64,000 bases of DNA from Diorhabda sublineata (Eukaryota > Arthropoda > Insecta > Coleoptera > Chrysomelidae). The notes beneath the pieces were generated by a model, which worked only from the letters and a program-made list of their open reading frames with translations, did no database searches and was not told the origin of the DNA. The stretch covers positions 26,516,488 through 26,580,487 of the forward strand of contig NC_079480.1 of the NCBI RefSeq assembly GCF_026230105.1, read 5' to 3'. The position numbers and the translations under genes are program-made. Position 1 is the stretch's first letter, and every line of letters starts with the position of its first letter. Shown piece by piece: positions 1 through 11,344 of this stretch.

Positions 1-615
1 AATGGCATTATATTTTCTTATTAAAATTTAATCAATTTATCGAGTTGTCGCATATTTTCTCAAATTTGATGAGAAAACATAATGAAATAAGAAAAATCGG
101 TAACATATTTAGATAACTTACTGTTATATGTAGAACTCTTAAGTGGCTTTTTAAAATTTCACTAATAGAAGGCTCTATAATAAACAAGGGAGATTTATAA
201 TTCTATTTATACTAATTTCAAAGTTATTTTAATTAGAGGAATGGAAAATATGAAAAAAATAGAATAATAGCATAGGCTCGATTTGATTTCTCATCAACAA
301 TTAAATTCTAATAACTACTTTGTGTAATCAAATAGTGAGGGGTTCAAATATGGCTGATTCAAATGGAATAACTTGAGTTTACAAATTTCAATGGTTCGCG
401 AACTCACAAGGAATTAATAAAATTTACTACAATATTGGTTTAAAATGGATTTTCTGGAATGCTTTGTCCAGCGAAAACCTATTTTTTTTTTTAATTTTCC
501 ATAGTATGTTTCGATTCATTCCAGATTAATTCCTATCATCTCGAACCGTGGCAAGAACCTTCTATACTGTCGGAAATTCTTTTCTAAATGAGAACGCTTG
601 CACTATCCTTCGAAG
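1..615. other. AT-rich intergenic or intronic DNA, nothing recognised
   Basis: No open frame, repeat family or signal is recognised here. Confidence 0.6.
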
Positions 616-619
616 TCTG

Positions 620-765
620 TTTTTCAAACGATTTTATATTTGGAATTTTGGTTTTTCTGGAGCTTTACGATCTATTTGAAGCTCGCCTCATTTCTCTTTT
701 TCAATAACTCTGTAGACTTTGGTGTGTTCAGTATGAAAATCACTCACAGAAATCCCAACTTAACT
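620..765 (-). mobile_element. Fragment of Tc1/mariner-type transposase, N-terminal region
   Basis: Read on the minus strand, this gives KVYRVIEKEK followed by RKAPEKPKF. That matches the minus-strand product of about 54965-55100 (IYRIIEEEKGGE, RKAPGKPKF) at both DNA and protein level. The 55 kb copy belongs to a decayed transposase whose C-terminus has the PIELVW motif. Only about 140 bases remain here. Confidence 0.5.
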
Positions 766-789
766 TCAAATTATGTATGTTTTGTTTCA

Positions 790-870
790 GATGCTGGAAT
801 CGGGCATACTAGATTGGCGATATGGTGGATTCATCATAATTCTTGTTAATTAAGTACATAGTTTTAACTG
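790..870 (+). other. Exon-like segment between consensus splice sites
   Basis: TATGTTTTGTTTCAG directly precedes this 81-base segment and GGTAAGTCG follows it. It begins with ATG but has a short frame (about 22 codons, stop TAA). It could be a small UTR exon of an unknown transcript or a chance arrangement. Confidence 0.2.
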
Positions 871-890
871 GTAAGTCGATTTTACTTTCA

Positions 891-1815
891 CGAGGGTTAC
901 TACTTAAGTTTTGAGATACGGCAACATTGATATGAATATGTCAAATCTGACACTGACATCAAAAATTTTTACATTTTTAATGCTGAACGTACTCAAAACG
1001 TCTTGTCATACAGTGCTATTTGTCTTGTTTACAGATGTATACATACCGTGAGATTGTGGTATACTTGGACATTAGTTCCACTCACATACATTCAATATTG
1101 CACGAACATTAGACTGTCAAAAAGATTTGGACGCGTTAGATACCGCTCAAAAAAAAGCTAGTGTCGATTGGCGCAAAGAAATGCTGAAAAAATTTGATCG
1201 CGGTGCTTCAAATGACGTCTATATGATTGTCACACTAGACAACATCGACTGTACGGGTTTTTCAAGTCGAGCCAAATCCAACAAAAGTTGTTCACGCACG
1301 AAACACTTTTAAGCATAGGACGTCTGTTAAGAATAACTGGACATGCCGCCACCATTCCATTAGAGCAACGTAGAACCGTTAATTCTGAATGGTACACCAG
1401 CATTTGTATGCCAGAATGTGCTCGTTAAAATCGAGAAAACCAATCATAGAAGACGAATCATTCTCCACCACGATTTTCACATATCAGTTCAAACACAAAC
1501 GTTCTTGAACCGTCAAAACATCGAATTGATGAGTTATCTGTCGTACAGTCCTTGTTTGGCACCCAATGATTTCTTATTATTCCCATAGATCAAAAATAAG
1601 TTGCAAGGACAATGTTTTTGTACACCTGAAGAAGCGGTTAATGTGTTCAAATTACATGTTTTGGAGGAATGGAAAAAATGCTTCGAAAATTGGTTCAAAC
1701 GCATGCAAAAGTATATTAATATCAATGGAAAATATTTTCAAAATCAACAATGTCACATCCAATTATGAATATTTGTTTTTATTTGTCCATCTTAAAACTT
1801 AAGTAGCAGCTGTCG
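891..1815 (+). mobile_element. Mariner element (family A), internally deleted and frameshifted
   Basis: Ends are inverted repeats: CGAGGGTTACTACTTAAG at 891 and the complementary CTTAAGTAGCAGCTGTCG at about 1798-1815. Translated pieces match mariner transposase in order. These are DTAQKKASVDW..EMLKKFDRGASNDVY (1130-1230), then PLEQRRTVNSEWYTSIC (1360-1412), then the SPDLAPND-type region (about 1550) and the C-terminal EEWKKCFENWFKRMQKYININGKYF part (1660-1740) in other frames. The segment carrying the first catalytic aspartate (normally GDESW) is lost, so the protein cannot be active. The same family recurs at 42975-43495, and a lone 5' end lies at 33982-34065. Confidence 0.8.
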
Positions 1816-1853
1816 TATAATTGTGTTGGTTCATAATTTACCTACATTGATTT

Positions 1854-2082
1854 GGTAATTTTATACTCTCGTGGTCCCCTCGTTTCTTGGCTCTAGAAAA
1901 TCGAAAAATCATCCGATTATTGGAGTTTATATGCGAAGAAATGCGTATGATCACATTTAAAGTAATAAAACTATATGAAATCTGCCGTAAAAACGAAGAA
2001 TTATAAAAATTCATCGAAATTGGATGATTTTTCGATTTTCTAGAGCCAAAAAACGAGGGGATCCCGTCAGTTTAAAATTACC
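1854..2082. mobile_element. MITE with long terminal inverted repeats (GGTAATT family)
   Basis: It starts GGTAATTTTATACTCTCGTG and ends with the complement of GGTAATTTTAAACTGACGGG. Arms of about 58 bases include TTGGCTCTAGAAAATCGAAA. The middle (about 110 bases) is AT-rich and non-coding. Close relatives lie at 25871-26553. The superfamily is not known to me. Confidence 0.7.
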
Positions 2083-2094
2083 TATAAGATCATT

Positions 2095-2440
2095 GTGACC
2101 AATAAATAAAATGCAGCTCTATTTCCAAAAGAAAGCACATCCTATTTTGAAACTCTTCTACTACTTATTTAAACGTTTCTGTGTACAAAATCCTACATTC
2201 TTCAACAATACATTGTTTCCAAATATCAATATTCTTAGGTTCAGTGCCGTAAACCTTCGATTTAAGATACCTTCACGAAAAAAAATCCAAAGGTGTGAGG
2301 TCTGATGTTGGAGCTGGTCATTCCATTGCAACTCATAATATTCTTCATCAAAAGGGCATCTTAGTGCAGTGTAATAGCAAGAAGAGCACCATCTTGATGG
2401 ATTATATCTCCAAATTACCAAATTACACCACATTATTTGA
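2095..2440 (-). mobile_element. DDE transposase C-terminal fragment (Tc1/mariner-like), frameshifted
   Basis: Minus-strand translation across two frames gives TSDLTPLDFFF, YLKSKVYGTEPKNIDIWKQC and VEECRILYTETFK. This matches the C-terminal end of a transposase family common in insects, normally SPDLTPLDFFLWGYLK. The last catalytic D is in the SDLTPLDFF motif. Upstream catalytic parts are absent. Confidence 0.6.
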
Positions 2441-2469
2441 AAAAAACAAGTCTAATGATATGGTTTCCT

Positions 2470-3165
2470 AAGACACCCAATGAATCAACTTCTCAGAAAA
2501 CTAAAATTAGATTAGGAATCATTTCGTCGCTAATACTAACTAAATCTAGCTATTTGGCTTAAATTTGCTACGCAGTTTCTTCCTCTGTCTGTGGTATTGT
2601 TGACATATCCAGTACCACTAAGTCAAGCAGTGATTTATATTATTGTTGACGATTAGAAAAAGCCCTGGGCTCCAAGGTAATTCGAACAATTTCATTTTAT
2701 ATACATAATATTACATTATTAACTTTTTACGTTGTTGAAGTGGAATTTTCTATTCGAAAAGAATGGACATTCGTGTGGAACGCTAAAATTACCCGTTTAA
2801 ATAAAATAGATTCCTTCTTTGGAAATACTGACATGGACGTTGTCTCTCAAATAGGACTTTGCTTTTGGCAGTTGAAGGTTTGACTAAATTCGCTGTGGGG
2901 AAACTCTTGTATTCCAGAAAATAGAAATCTGATAACAAAATAAAAGCTATTTGCAATATCGTAATTGAAGAATTATGTCAGGTAAGGGGATTTCCATTTT
3001 AACGAGATCTGTTGTTTAACAATATAGAAGAAACAAAAAAAAAATAAAATGGTTAATCTGGAATATTTATTGAAACGATTACTCTTTTATTTCTCAGAAC
3101 AAAATAGCAATATGATGAGGAGTTTCGACATTTAAACATTTTTGTATAGGATTTAAAGCTAAAAT
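2470..3165. other. AT-rich DNA, nothing recognised
   Basis: No supported gene or repeat is seen in this interval. Confidence 0.5.
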
Positions 3166-3169
3166 TATA

Positions 3170-3490
3170 TAGGGTGTTGACTTATTATCATAACTAGCGT
3201 TACAGCCTTACAGGGAGGCTCAACTTTCTCTAGGCTTGAAAACCATCCTTTCTGGTCTCTTGCAAAGACCATCCAGGTTGCTGCGCTGATCTTTGTAGCA
3301 TCTTCATAGACCCCGTCTCTCTATCTTAGCCTTGGTCTCCCTCTACCTAAACTACCCATTGGTATGGCTTTGAAATTCTTTTTTGTGGGCACGTTGTTGT
3401 CGATGCATGCTGTCCTGCCCATCTAATTCTGCCAATTTTGATTCTTGTTATTATGTCTGATTCGATTAACGTCTTATAGATTTTGATATG
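3170..3490 (-). mobile_element. 3' end of a non-LTR retrotransposon (LINE)
   Basis: On the minus strand the region encodes KIYKTLIESDIITRIKIGRIRWAGQHA and then, in other frames, a basic RSRGRPRLR-like block. This is the usual C-terminal end of LINE reverse transcriptase proteins (GRIRWAGHVARM, GRPR). Nothing of the polymerase core remains, so it is 5'-truncated. Confidence 0.55.
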
Positions 3491-3619
3491 GGTACTTCTT
3501 AAGAGTTGAGGTGAAACTAATAATAAAGGACATGAATCCTATAGAATGTTGAAAATGTGTGTGAATTAGTTCTATTTTGAGATCTGTTGGTGCCACTCTT
3601 TTAAGCTGGATCTATAAAC

Positions 3620-3975
3620 TCTTTCGATCACGCTCGCGCTGATGCTTTCGTTCGCGTTGCGTTCGAGTTAGAGTTCGTGTTGGAAACTATGTATAAAGTT
3701 TTCGACTTTCCTTTATCTTTGGGGATTCAATTGACTGGCCCAATTTGGACCAATAAGAAACCTCATTTCACATAACCATAATTTTCGTATTTATTCATTG
3801 CATTTGTATGGTAGAATAAAAATATCGTTTCATTTATTTCAAGTTTTAGCGTTGTTTCCATTCGTTGCTGTGTTTTAATTCAATTTTTTTTCACATCAAA
3901 CGAATAAAGCAAATGTAGAGTATCACATCATTCTTTAAAATCCACCTGGCAGGCGTTTTGCGGTCGAAGCTCTTT
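3620..3975 (+). repeat. Possible solo LTR
   Basis: The end AAATCCACCTGGCAGGCGTT resembles AAATCCACCTCTCAGGCGTT near 46450, in the right LTR of the short LTR element at 45.2-46.5 kb. A GC-rich, CG-repetitive promoter-like block precedes it (3630-3690). Similarity elsewhere is too weak for a firm call. Confidence 0.25.
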
Positions 3976-4099
3976 GATACTTTCTATATGTCTTCAGTAT
4001 AAATAGCTTAATTATACTATGGTGAATAAGTAAATATTTTTGGATGGCTTTAACCTGTAAAAAATAAGACGACCACGTTCAAATTATTAACGAGCCTTA

Positions 4100-4900
4100 C
4101 CTATAACCTTTCCAGACGGAAGCAACCTGGTTTACGGATGGTAGTTGCGTCCCGTGGTCAACCGGACCTATATATGTAGATCTATAATAGTTACGTTCGG
4201 GTTAAAATTTTCTTATATACAGGCTAATCTGGTTATGTTAGGTTAGGTTACGTTTTTGATCCAAAATATCAAACAATTATTTTAAATTTATCCCTATCCA
4301 TGGTAATTACCCCAACATAAGAGAGGGTATTATGATGATTAAGTTGTTAATATGTATTTTACTGAAGCTACAGCTGAATGTATTTAGAACTACATTTCTT
4401 GGAAAGTCTTCGGTACGGCAATTTATATATGACCCTTACAGTAACCAGGATTGTAATATTTGACGGCGAGAAGCAAATCGTATGTTTTCTCAGTATACCT
4501 AGATAAGGACATAAATCAAACGATGGTGATCCACTACTATGTGTAAAAAATCAAAATGCGGTAACATATATTTCCATTGCTGTCCTCATAGACAACCAAG
4601 CAGAGCTGAAGGCAATCATGGAGGTAAACTCGTATAGGATTATGTCTAAAAACACTGGTTGACCGTAGCAAAGACCAAATGGCATCGAGCAGAGTGAATC
4701 ATAAGATTAACGAAATTGCCAAACACGCTAAGTTAATAGCATTCGTTGGACCGGAATCCTTTTGTGGCGCTGCAAAATATCTAAAGCGGCTACTAAAATC
4801 AACACAAGGTACAAAAGATGATATTAAAACTTTCGAGGTTTCTTTCTAGGGACCCAATTGTTTCATAATTGAAATGATATTGAATGTTCTGTTGTTGAAA
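4100..4900 (+). mobile_element. LINE RNase H domain remnant
   Basis: EATWFTDGS at about 4120 is the first RNase H motif of retrotransposon RNases H (WFTDGS). About 480 bases on, VLIDNQAELKAI (4562-4600) matches the SDSQAALKAL motif. FVGPESFCGAAKYL (about 4743-4785) matches the FIGPEPFCG end of that domain. Stops and frameshifts break it. A TTAGG-like insert lies between the two parts. Confidence 0.6.
4229..4250. repeat. Short interstitial TTAGG-type repeat
   Basis: GTTAGGTTAGGTTACGTT at about 4233 contains two units of TTAGG, the common insect telomere repeat. The same degenerate motif occurs at about 26120. Confidence 0.55.
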
Positions 4901-5119
4901 TGATGCTCAGTTCCTCAAAGGATTCTTGAATTTGGTGATAATTCTAAAATTTAGATGATATGAGATAACAAAACGATATATAAAAAAATTTAACACATTA
5001 ACGCGGTTGCTACATTGTGCTTGTGTTTGTGTGTATATTTTAATGTAATTATTATCCAATACATTAAACAGTTTATCGAAAAAAATATTGACAATTTCCT
5101 TTTTTTTTTTTCTATATGC

Positions 5120-5301
5120 AGAAGAATTTTCTTCCTGTTCTAAATTAAACATCAATAAACACATCCTGTATAGTTTGCTATATCATAAATTTATTTTCTG
5201 TGTGCTTTGTTGTACCAAGAATCGGATATCATATCGTCGCTATGTAAAACAAGAAAATATCTTTATCTTTCACTTTATCTCTAAAGGAGTGAAATTTGGA
5301 C
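5120..5301 (+). other. Exon-like open segment, product unknown
   Basis: It is preceded by a strong pyrimidine tract and acceptor (CTTTTTTTTTTTCTATATGCAG) and ends at TTTGGAC|GTAAGT. One frame is open throughout (about 60 codons, hydrophobic and Cys-rich: FCVLCC). I do not recognise the product. It may be an unrecognised exon or chance. Confidence 0.25.
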
Positions 5302-5702
5302 GTAAGTATTCTATTTGTTTGTCAACAACGTTATCACTATCGAGCTGACATCACAAAGAATGAAAGTCTTTATTCTAAAGGTTTGATATTACTTGAACCA
5401 GAAAATATGAAAAAATATGCAATCAATTGAAATGAAATATTCATTCCAATGCCGTAAATTGAGTGGACACAATTGATATTCTTTGATACTATGTGGTTTT
5501 GTCAACAACATGAAACGTATATATTGATTCTTAGTTGGAAAATGGTAGAATTCAAGGTCGGATCAATTTACTTTTTTGTCTCTAAGATAAGTGGTTATAG
5601 ACCACAGAAAAAAACCCTTTCTACTTAATGATTAATACATAAGCTAAATAACTTAATTCACAAATACTAATCATTAACATAAAATATAAATAAAAAAGTA
5701 GT

Positions 5703-6285
5703 TTCAATAATCTGACTATTGTTCTCGTTGGATGTCAAGACTATTAAGAACACATGCGTTTTTTGCTCTCTTAAATACTAATCCTAATTTATACAAAAAT
5801 TAAAATTAATTATATTTATGGTTGCTAAGTCACATCAAAAATAAGGGTAAGTAATTTGATGAGTTAATGGAACTTCAAGTGTCTAAGGGTCATATGGAAC
5901 CGCTTAAGTAAGACGGTGAGGACGGTCAGTTTACGTTTACAGTTAACGAATACAATAATAAGTAGAAGTTAGATAGGTATATTTATGATTCTTCACAATC
6001 ACATTAATATTGGACAGAAATTAGATGAGACGATACCTTTTAATGAAGCATAAAATAAGAGACATATTGTATTACTTAATATATGGTTAACAGATCCTTA
6101 ATAGTTCCCATCGGGAGTGGAAAGATAATTCACACTTGAAACTTCGCATATCGCTTTCCTTCCGTGAGTCCAACAAACTTTTTATCTATGACTTTTTTCG
6201 AAACTGCTGCTTGTCCGACAGAATAACTGCTGCATGAATCTTTTCCGACGCCTCGAATACGACGAATATACCTGGTTAAAATTTG

Positions 6286-6343
<58 letters not shown>

Positions 6344-7085
6344 TCATTTTATACCAATTGTTTAGTAATTTATGTATTGTATTGTTTATGTATTCAAACG
6401 CTTATAGTGTCCGACAAATTACCTGTTGCGTTAAAATATGGCGATTTCGCGAAATTAAATTGTAACATGTTATTCGGCTTGTTACGTTTTTCTTCAAACA
6501 TTTTGAATATTCCTTTGCTCGCATATTGTGGCATAGTAGTCACTTCGTATTTATTTATTCTAACTTTAGAGTTTTTGAAGGAATTAATTTGTTATCGACC
6601 TCCCACTCCATTCGAGAAATTCAATGTTATCTCGAAATTGATTCGAATTCCTTCTCAACCCATCTACACTTCAAATAAAAGTAAATTTTAATGAATTTGT
6701 GGTCATTTTATTTTTTGTATTCTCTGTTCTACAGCTGCCATGTTGAGAGTTTCCACAACAATCACCAGACTACAAACTCAACCTCAACTCTAACATCTGG
6801 GAATCCAGTTGAGAGCTGCAACCATCCCGGATTTCCATAGATAAATCCCAGCCTTATCTTTAATATATAGACAAGTCTGAGTTCCTTAATTTATAACTGC
6901 TTTTGTTTTGGATACACAGTTAATGCGAATTTATTATTTTTTCAATAAAAATATTTGTTGCTGAAACTTTTTTATTGTTCTTAACAATAAATATTAATTT
7001 GGATAATCGCGTCCGGGAATAGTTTTAGATTGATAAATTTTTTATTTCATTTTAATGTAATTCATAAGGTGCTTACAGCTTTTCC
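5703..7085 (+). repeat. Left arm of a giant inverted repeat
   Basis: It starts TTCAATAATCTGACTATTG and ends near TTACAGCTTTT. It matches the reverse complement of 7775-9110 along its length, with scattered substitutions and small indels. A third, partial copy lies at 18029-18565. The open frames inside (6283-6465, 6377-6691) are not recognisable proteins. This arm carries a long (TA)n tract that the right arm lacks. Confidence 0.85.
6288..6342. repeat. (TA)n microsatellite
   Basis: About 27 uninterrupted TA units. The matching place in the right arm (about 8418-8428) has only ATATATGTAT, so the expansion came after the two arms were formed. Confidence 0.95.
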
Positions 7086-7774
7086 TCAACCGTATCAGGT
7101 ACAGGTACATTTCTGATACTGATCTCATGAGAGTTCGTGAGTTTTCAAATGATTGGCTTGCATCTCATATAATATTTAAAGAGAAACTTTTAGAAGATTT
7201 TAAGAGAGAAGCTTTAATTTTGAAGAACCCGGTATATTAAAAATATCAATTTTAAAAGGAGAACAATATACTTAAATAAACGGCAAATATTTCCTAAATC
7301 CATATATTTAAACAAGTTTTTACGACGAAACGAAGAAAAAAAAACGAAAATACCTACTGATACGTCAACAATTTGTAGAAAACATAAAATAAATTGAAAT
7401 AACTAAATTAATTTCAAACAAAAAATGACCTAGAATCTGGAAAAAAATATAATTGCTCTACCTAACAACAAAGCAAATCTTGTAATTTATACTGCTTTCC
7501 AGTATAATGCGAATGCACGAGAAATTACTACGGGAAAATTCAGATACTAGAAAAAAATTAATTTATTAAACGAAAATCTTTAATATTGATCAGACACACC
7601 ACCCAAGTAATCAGTAAACAATAGGTTTAACTGGGTGCCAATTTTATAACCCCCGCAGTTAAAGTATATAAAAACTGGTACTCAGATGGAGTGAACAATT
7701 AATATTAGATTGGACGCCACCAGCTTTTTAACAAACGACGTTGTTATTAAATAAGTAATTATTAAAAAAGGCAG
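7086..7774. other. Spacer between the inverted arms
   Basis: AT-rich, with no reading frame. Its right part (from about 7655) is shared with the copy at 18029, including TATATAAAAA at about 7664 and, on the minus strand, TGGCGTCCAATC (about 7703). The latter is reminiscent of an LTR-element primer binding site, so the arms may be inverted LTRs with a piece of internal sequence. That reading is tentative. Confidence 0.4.
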
Positions 7775-9110
7775 AAAAGCTGGAAACACCGTATGAATTA
7801 AATTAAAATGAAAATTAAACAATCAAAAACTATTCCCGGACACGATTATCCAAATTAATATTTATTGCTAAGAACAATAGAAAAAGTTTCAGCAACAAAT
7901 AAATTTATTGAAAAAATTATAAATTCGCATTAACTGCAGCTCTCAACTGGAATCCCAGATGTTAGAGTTGAGGTTGAGTTTGTAGTCTGGTGGTTGTTGT
8001 ATAAATTCTCAACCTGGCAGCTGTAGAACAGAGAATACAAAAAATAAAATTACCACAAATTTATTAAAATTCACTTTTGTTTCAAGTGTAGATAGGTAGA
8101 GGAAGAATTCGAATCAATTTCGAGATTTTATTGAATTTTTCGATTGGAGAGGGAGGTCGATAACAAATCAATTTCTTCAAAAACTCGAAAGTTGAAATAT
8201 TTAAATCCAAAGTGACTACTGTGCCACAATAAGTGAATAAAGAAATATTCAAAATGAAGAAAAAAGTCGAATGGCATGTTACAATATAATCTCAAGAAAT
8301 TGTCATATTTAAGCTGACGGACACTAAAAACGCAACAGGCAATTTGTCGGACACTATAAGCGTTTGAATACATAAACAATACAATACATAAATTACTAAA
8401 CAATTGGTGCAAAAAGGATATATATGTATCGCAAATCTTAACCCGGTATATTCGTCATATTAGAGGCGTCGGACAAGATTAATGCAACAGTTATTCTGTC
8501 GGACAAATTTTTTTTTGAATTTATTGTCAAATTAGCTTTAAGTTACACATATATTCATCAGATAAAAACAACTCATGAATTCGATATGTTTCGAAATTTG
8601 TAGCTCTAAAAAGCAGCAGTTTCGTAAAAATTCATAGATAAAAACTTTGTTGGACTCACGGAAGGGAAGCTATATGCAAAGTTTCAAATGTGAATTATCT
8701 TTCCACTCCCGATGGGAACTATTAAGGATCTGTTAACCATATATTAAGTAATACAATATGTCTCTTATTTTATGCTCCATTAACGTATCGTCTCGAATTA
8801 CCTAATTTCTGTCTAATATTCCCTTGACTGCGAATTATACCTTTCTAACTTCTATTCTATCATTGTATTCGTTAAAATTTATTGTGAACTGACCGTCCTC
8901 AACTTACTCTTACTCAAGACGTTCCATATGATCCTTACTTACTTACATGTGACCTACCCTTATTTTTCTATTGATATGTCTCTAACAACCATAAATATGA
9001 TTAATTGTAACTTTTGTATACATTAGAATTAGTATTTAAGAGAGCATAAACACGCAGAGTGTTCTTAATAGTCTTGACATCCAACGAGAACAATAGTCAG
9101 ATTATTTTTT
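7775..9110 (-). repeat. Right arm of the giant inverted repeat
   Basis: Reverse-complement partner of 5703-7085. The outer end reads (minus strand) AATAATCTGACTATTGTTCT and the inner end GGTGTTTCCAGCTTTT. Confidence 0.85.
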
Positions 9111-9114
9111 TTCA

Positions 9115-10150
9115 AAGAAACAGATTTTATTTGCTAATTTGATTCCAAAATATGTTAGAATGTACAAAGTAGGCCATACAATTTTTAATTTTTTGACATT
9201 CTATGAAAAAAAGCGCATTGTATTGAACAAAGGTATAGTTAAAATAACAAACATAAAATGAAAATTTATTATTAGAGGGGTCGACATCTAGTTGCTGCTT
9301 TCCTGAAGCCTAACCCTTTAACTTTCGAAAACACTTCGACTCAAAGCACAAATGTTCTTTAATTGCAGTAGATAAGTCTGAGATGCAGGAAGGCCATCAC
9401 CTATGTGTGAGATCAATTTGTTTAGTATCTATTCGTTTATATACGGGTGAACTTTCGTTGGATGTCATCTTGCCCTTGTCTTTCTTCATCTCTAATCGTT
9501 GAAGTTTGAGTCCAAATAAAACACGAACACTAATGCCACATTATTGGGATACGGCAAAAATTTGCGTTAATTTGACAAGTATTGAACGAGATTCAGATCG
9601 CTATCGGCTTTCTATACAACATAAAAGAGTTTTATCGCAACGAAGTCCGTATATATCCAAATATTAGATATCCGTGGTTACTACACAATATACTTATGAG
9701 TGATCATCGTGATTTTTATTAGTGACTGAATCACACCCGTCCTTTGAATGTACATCTAAACACGGTTTGTATCCGGGAGATTCAAAATTAATTCTACACT
9801 ATTAATCATTCTATTTCAAGATTTTTTATGTAAAAACTGTGTAAACAGGTCAAAAGAACTCTTCGAGAATACTCAAATGGCATCGGTTACATCATTGTCA
9901 TGACAAACAAATCCAAGAGCTTTTACCAGACGATCTACGTGATAGAGTGAGTTTTTTGTCAAGCATTACAGGAAAAGTCAGCTCCTAATCAAAATTTTTT
10001 TTAAATGTGTCTTTTTATTAACAAGGCTACCTGCGAAAACCTCTTAAAGTTTATTATATGTAACCTGGAATATTGAATGATGATATGTAGTCTACCTCCA
10101 CCATCCTTTTATAGTGTCTTAATTGGTTGAGTCACTGCTTACACCAGCAC
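9115..10150. other. AT-rich DNA, nothing recognised
   Basis: No supported gene or repeat is seen in this interval. Confidence 0.5.
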
Positions 10151-10157
10151 TACATTA

Positions 10158-10295
10158 ACACTCACAATTACAATATCTGATGCACGTTTCGATAACCAAG
10201 TGATCGTCTTCAGAGACTAAACTGTTTACCTTCAGTCGCTGAAGATGATAACCTGGTTATCGAAACGTGCATCAGATATTGTAATTGCGAGTGTT
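10158..10295. repeat. Near-perfect hairpin, arms about 62 bases
   Basis: The left arm (AACACTCACAATTACAATAT..) and right arm (complement, ending CGAGTGTT) pair over GATGCACGTTTCGATAACC with few mismatches, around a loop of about 15 bases. The motif GGTTATCGAAACGTGCATCAG resembles sequence often found near repeat 3' ends in insects. I treat it as a palindromic repeat, not an RNA gene. Confidence 0.75.
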
Positions 10296-10299
10296 GGTA

Positions 10300-10690
10300 T
10301 AGTGTACAGAATATTCAGTATGAGCAGTACCCAAAAGTTTTCCATCTATCCTGAAGACGGGTTTTTCTAATTATTAAGAAATAACGATACAAACAATTTT
10401 TTTTTAAAACAATTTATTTTGAATTTACCATATGAACTGGAAACGATACTTTTTGTGCTTGAAAATGCTGAACTTAATATTTTACGTTCAGAAAAACCTA
10501 TTACGAATTATATTATCCATTCTTCATGTTTATAAATTTGTTTTTCAACTAAATACAAACGTAGCGTATTTATATGTTGTTTTTCCAATTGTGCTGACCA
10601 TTTTTTTTTATTCTGAGTATACATTTCAAGGAATGCTTGAAACGAAACTTCATCGATATTGAAAGAGGTATAGAAGCGTGTATATTAAGA
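10300..10690. other. AT-rich DNA, nothing recognised
   Basis: Only short open frames of biased composition are present. Confidence 0.45.
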
Positions 10691-10691
10691 T

Positions 10692-11265
10692 GGGGACACA
10701 CGATCCGGATCAACGTCCGGTCCGGGCTTTGTCTGGACTTGAGAGCAATTTGCAGACACACACGACCTGAGTAAACGCCCGTAAAATAATTAAAAATATC
10801 CATCTCATCAATTTTTTCTACAATACTAAATTTCATATTTTTATTTTGTATAAAATTCTTATTTAGTTAAAATTCTGTACTTTATTTTTTAAGCTTCAAA
10901 TTTGATTAAAATTAACTTTATTTTTATAGTCGCTGGATGATAATATTAAGTATTTCGATAAGTTTCGAACTTAGATAAGTAGATAAAGATTCACATTCAA
11001 GGACTTTATAAACATTAGAAAATATTTTGCAAAACATTCTCAAATTGTTTTTCGTTTGGCTCTTTTTCCTTATTTATAAATATATTTGGCCCCAAAGCTC
11101 AAACCTGTCTACAAGACCCACTATATAGGCGTCGGACGATCGTCCCGGTCGTGTGTTCCGGTTCGGACCAATAGAGAATACCAGGACTACACCTGGACAC
11201 TTTTGAACCCGATCCATACTTCTCGATGTACTTATACTTTCCCGGATCACAGAACGTATGTCCCC
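10692..11265. mobile_element. Possible TIR element with GC-rich ends
   Basis: The left end GGGGACACACGATCCGGATC and the reverse complement of the right end (GGGGACATACG, then GATCCGGG) resemble each other. Both flanks are strikingly GC-rich compared with the AT-rich centre. An open frame of 85 codons at 11086-11343 spans the right GC-rich block and extends past it. I do not recognise its product, and the composition may be due to the TIR alone. No target duplication is evident. Confidence 0.35.
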
Positions 11266-11344
11266 GGCGTTACAATTTTTTATAGGGTCGTAGATAAACA
11301 AGGATTTTTAGTTATTAACACAACGTATGTAGATAAAGGATGAA

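Noticed and set aside
6283..6465. ORF starting with a Tyr-Ile repeat
   Set aside because: Translation of the (TA)n tract; the same applies to the paired ORFs at 16198-16453.
7655..7680. TATA box as a host promoter
   Set aside because: Conserved with the repeat copy at 18029, so it belongs to the mobile element.
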